Assembly: GCA_964472565.1 (NCBI GenBank)
Contig: CAYYNB010000060.1
Location: forward strand, 1 to 31,295
Direction of reading: 5' to 3'
DNA: 31,295 bases
Origin: DATAMF01 sp964472565
GTDB lineage: Bacteria; Chloroflexota; Anaerolineae; Aggregatilineales; Aggregatilineaceae
Shown here: positions 31,211-31,295 of the stretch, in pieces
Layout of the letters: every line of letters starts with the position of its first letter
How positions within the stretch are numbered: position 1 is the first letter of the stretch
Program-made: the position numbers and the translations under genes
The notes under the pieces: generated by a model
The model's database searches: none
The model's input: only the letters and a program-made list of their open reading frames with translations
Told to the model about the DNA's origin: nothing

Positions 31211-31295
31211 GAAATCCTCAATTGGTTCAAAATTTCTCAAAATAGAACTAGCAAAGTATATCCTATATTTATCGAGAAAGCGCCGTAAAACCCAC

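Overview
This window looks like a chromosomal segment of a moderately GC-rich member of the Chloroflexota, probably an Anaerolineae-like lineage. The assignment is an inference from gene style: many single-pass or secreted proteins joined by Thr/Pro-rich linkers, paired with TPR, SH3, CARDB, LysM and PD40-type domains, and no sign of outer-membrane machinery. There is no rRNA, tRNA, CRISPR array, phage or intact insertion sequence. 23 to 24 protein genes fill almost the whole window, and no gene-free stretch exceeds about 300 bases.

Layout. 1-294: a repeat-bearing intergenic region and a promoter. 295-4511 (+): a solute-binding protein fused to SH3 and CARDB domains, a pentapeptide-repeat protein, an inositol-monophosphatase-family phosphatase and a HEAT-repeat protein, separated by clear terminators. 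4508-8334 (-): an ECF sigma factor and its translationally coupled zinc-finger anti-sigma factor, whose outer part carries four tandem copies of an unrecognised domain of about 74 residues. Upstream of the sigma gene are a GGAACC-N17-GTCTGA promoter, which suggests autoregulation, and a secreted beta-propeller-like protein. 8444-9580 (+): a membrane-anchored TPR protein and a 65-residue protein. 9679-14889 (-): a run of PD40-type secreted protein, TPR/TM/PPC protein, HAD-like protein and membrane glycosyltransferase.

15160-18115 (+): an alpha/beta hydrolase that lacks its nucleophile, then a large surface LysM protein with a strong promoter. 18226-18313: a MITE-like element touching the stop codon of a small minus-strand gene. 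18875-23743 (+): a 1622-residue STAND (NB-ARC-like) ATPase with a long TPR array, apparently from a leaderless promoter. 23821-25702 (+): an ArsR-type repressor fused to a low-molecular-weight phosphatase/arsenate reductase-like domain, then a secreted L,D-transpeptidase. 26282-29607 (+): divergent PurC and PurD followed by a PfkB sugar kinase with its own palindrome and promoter. 29744-31210 (-): a DHA2-type drug exporter.

The most interesting points are the sigma/anti-sigma pair with the repeated outer domain, the large effector-less STAND/TPR protein, the ArsR-phosphatase fusion with a Cys-Cys...Cys cluster between its domains, two enzyme-like genes lacking catalytic residues, the divergent PurC/PurD pair, and three families of small interspersed intergenic repeats, two of which lie at gene stop codons.
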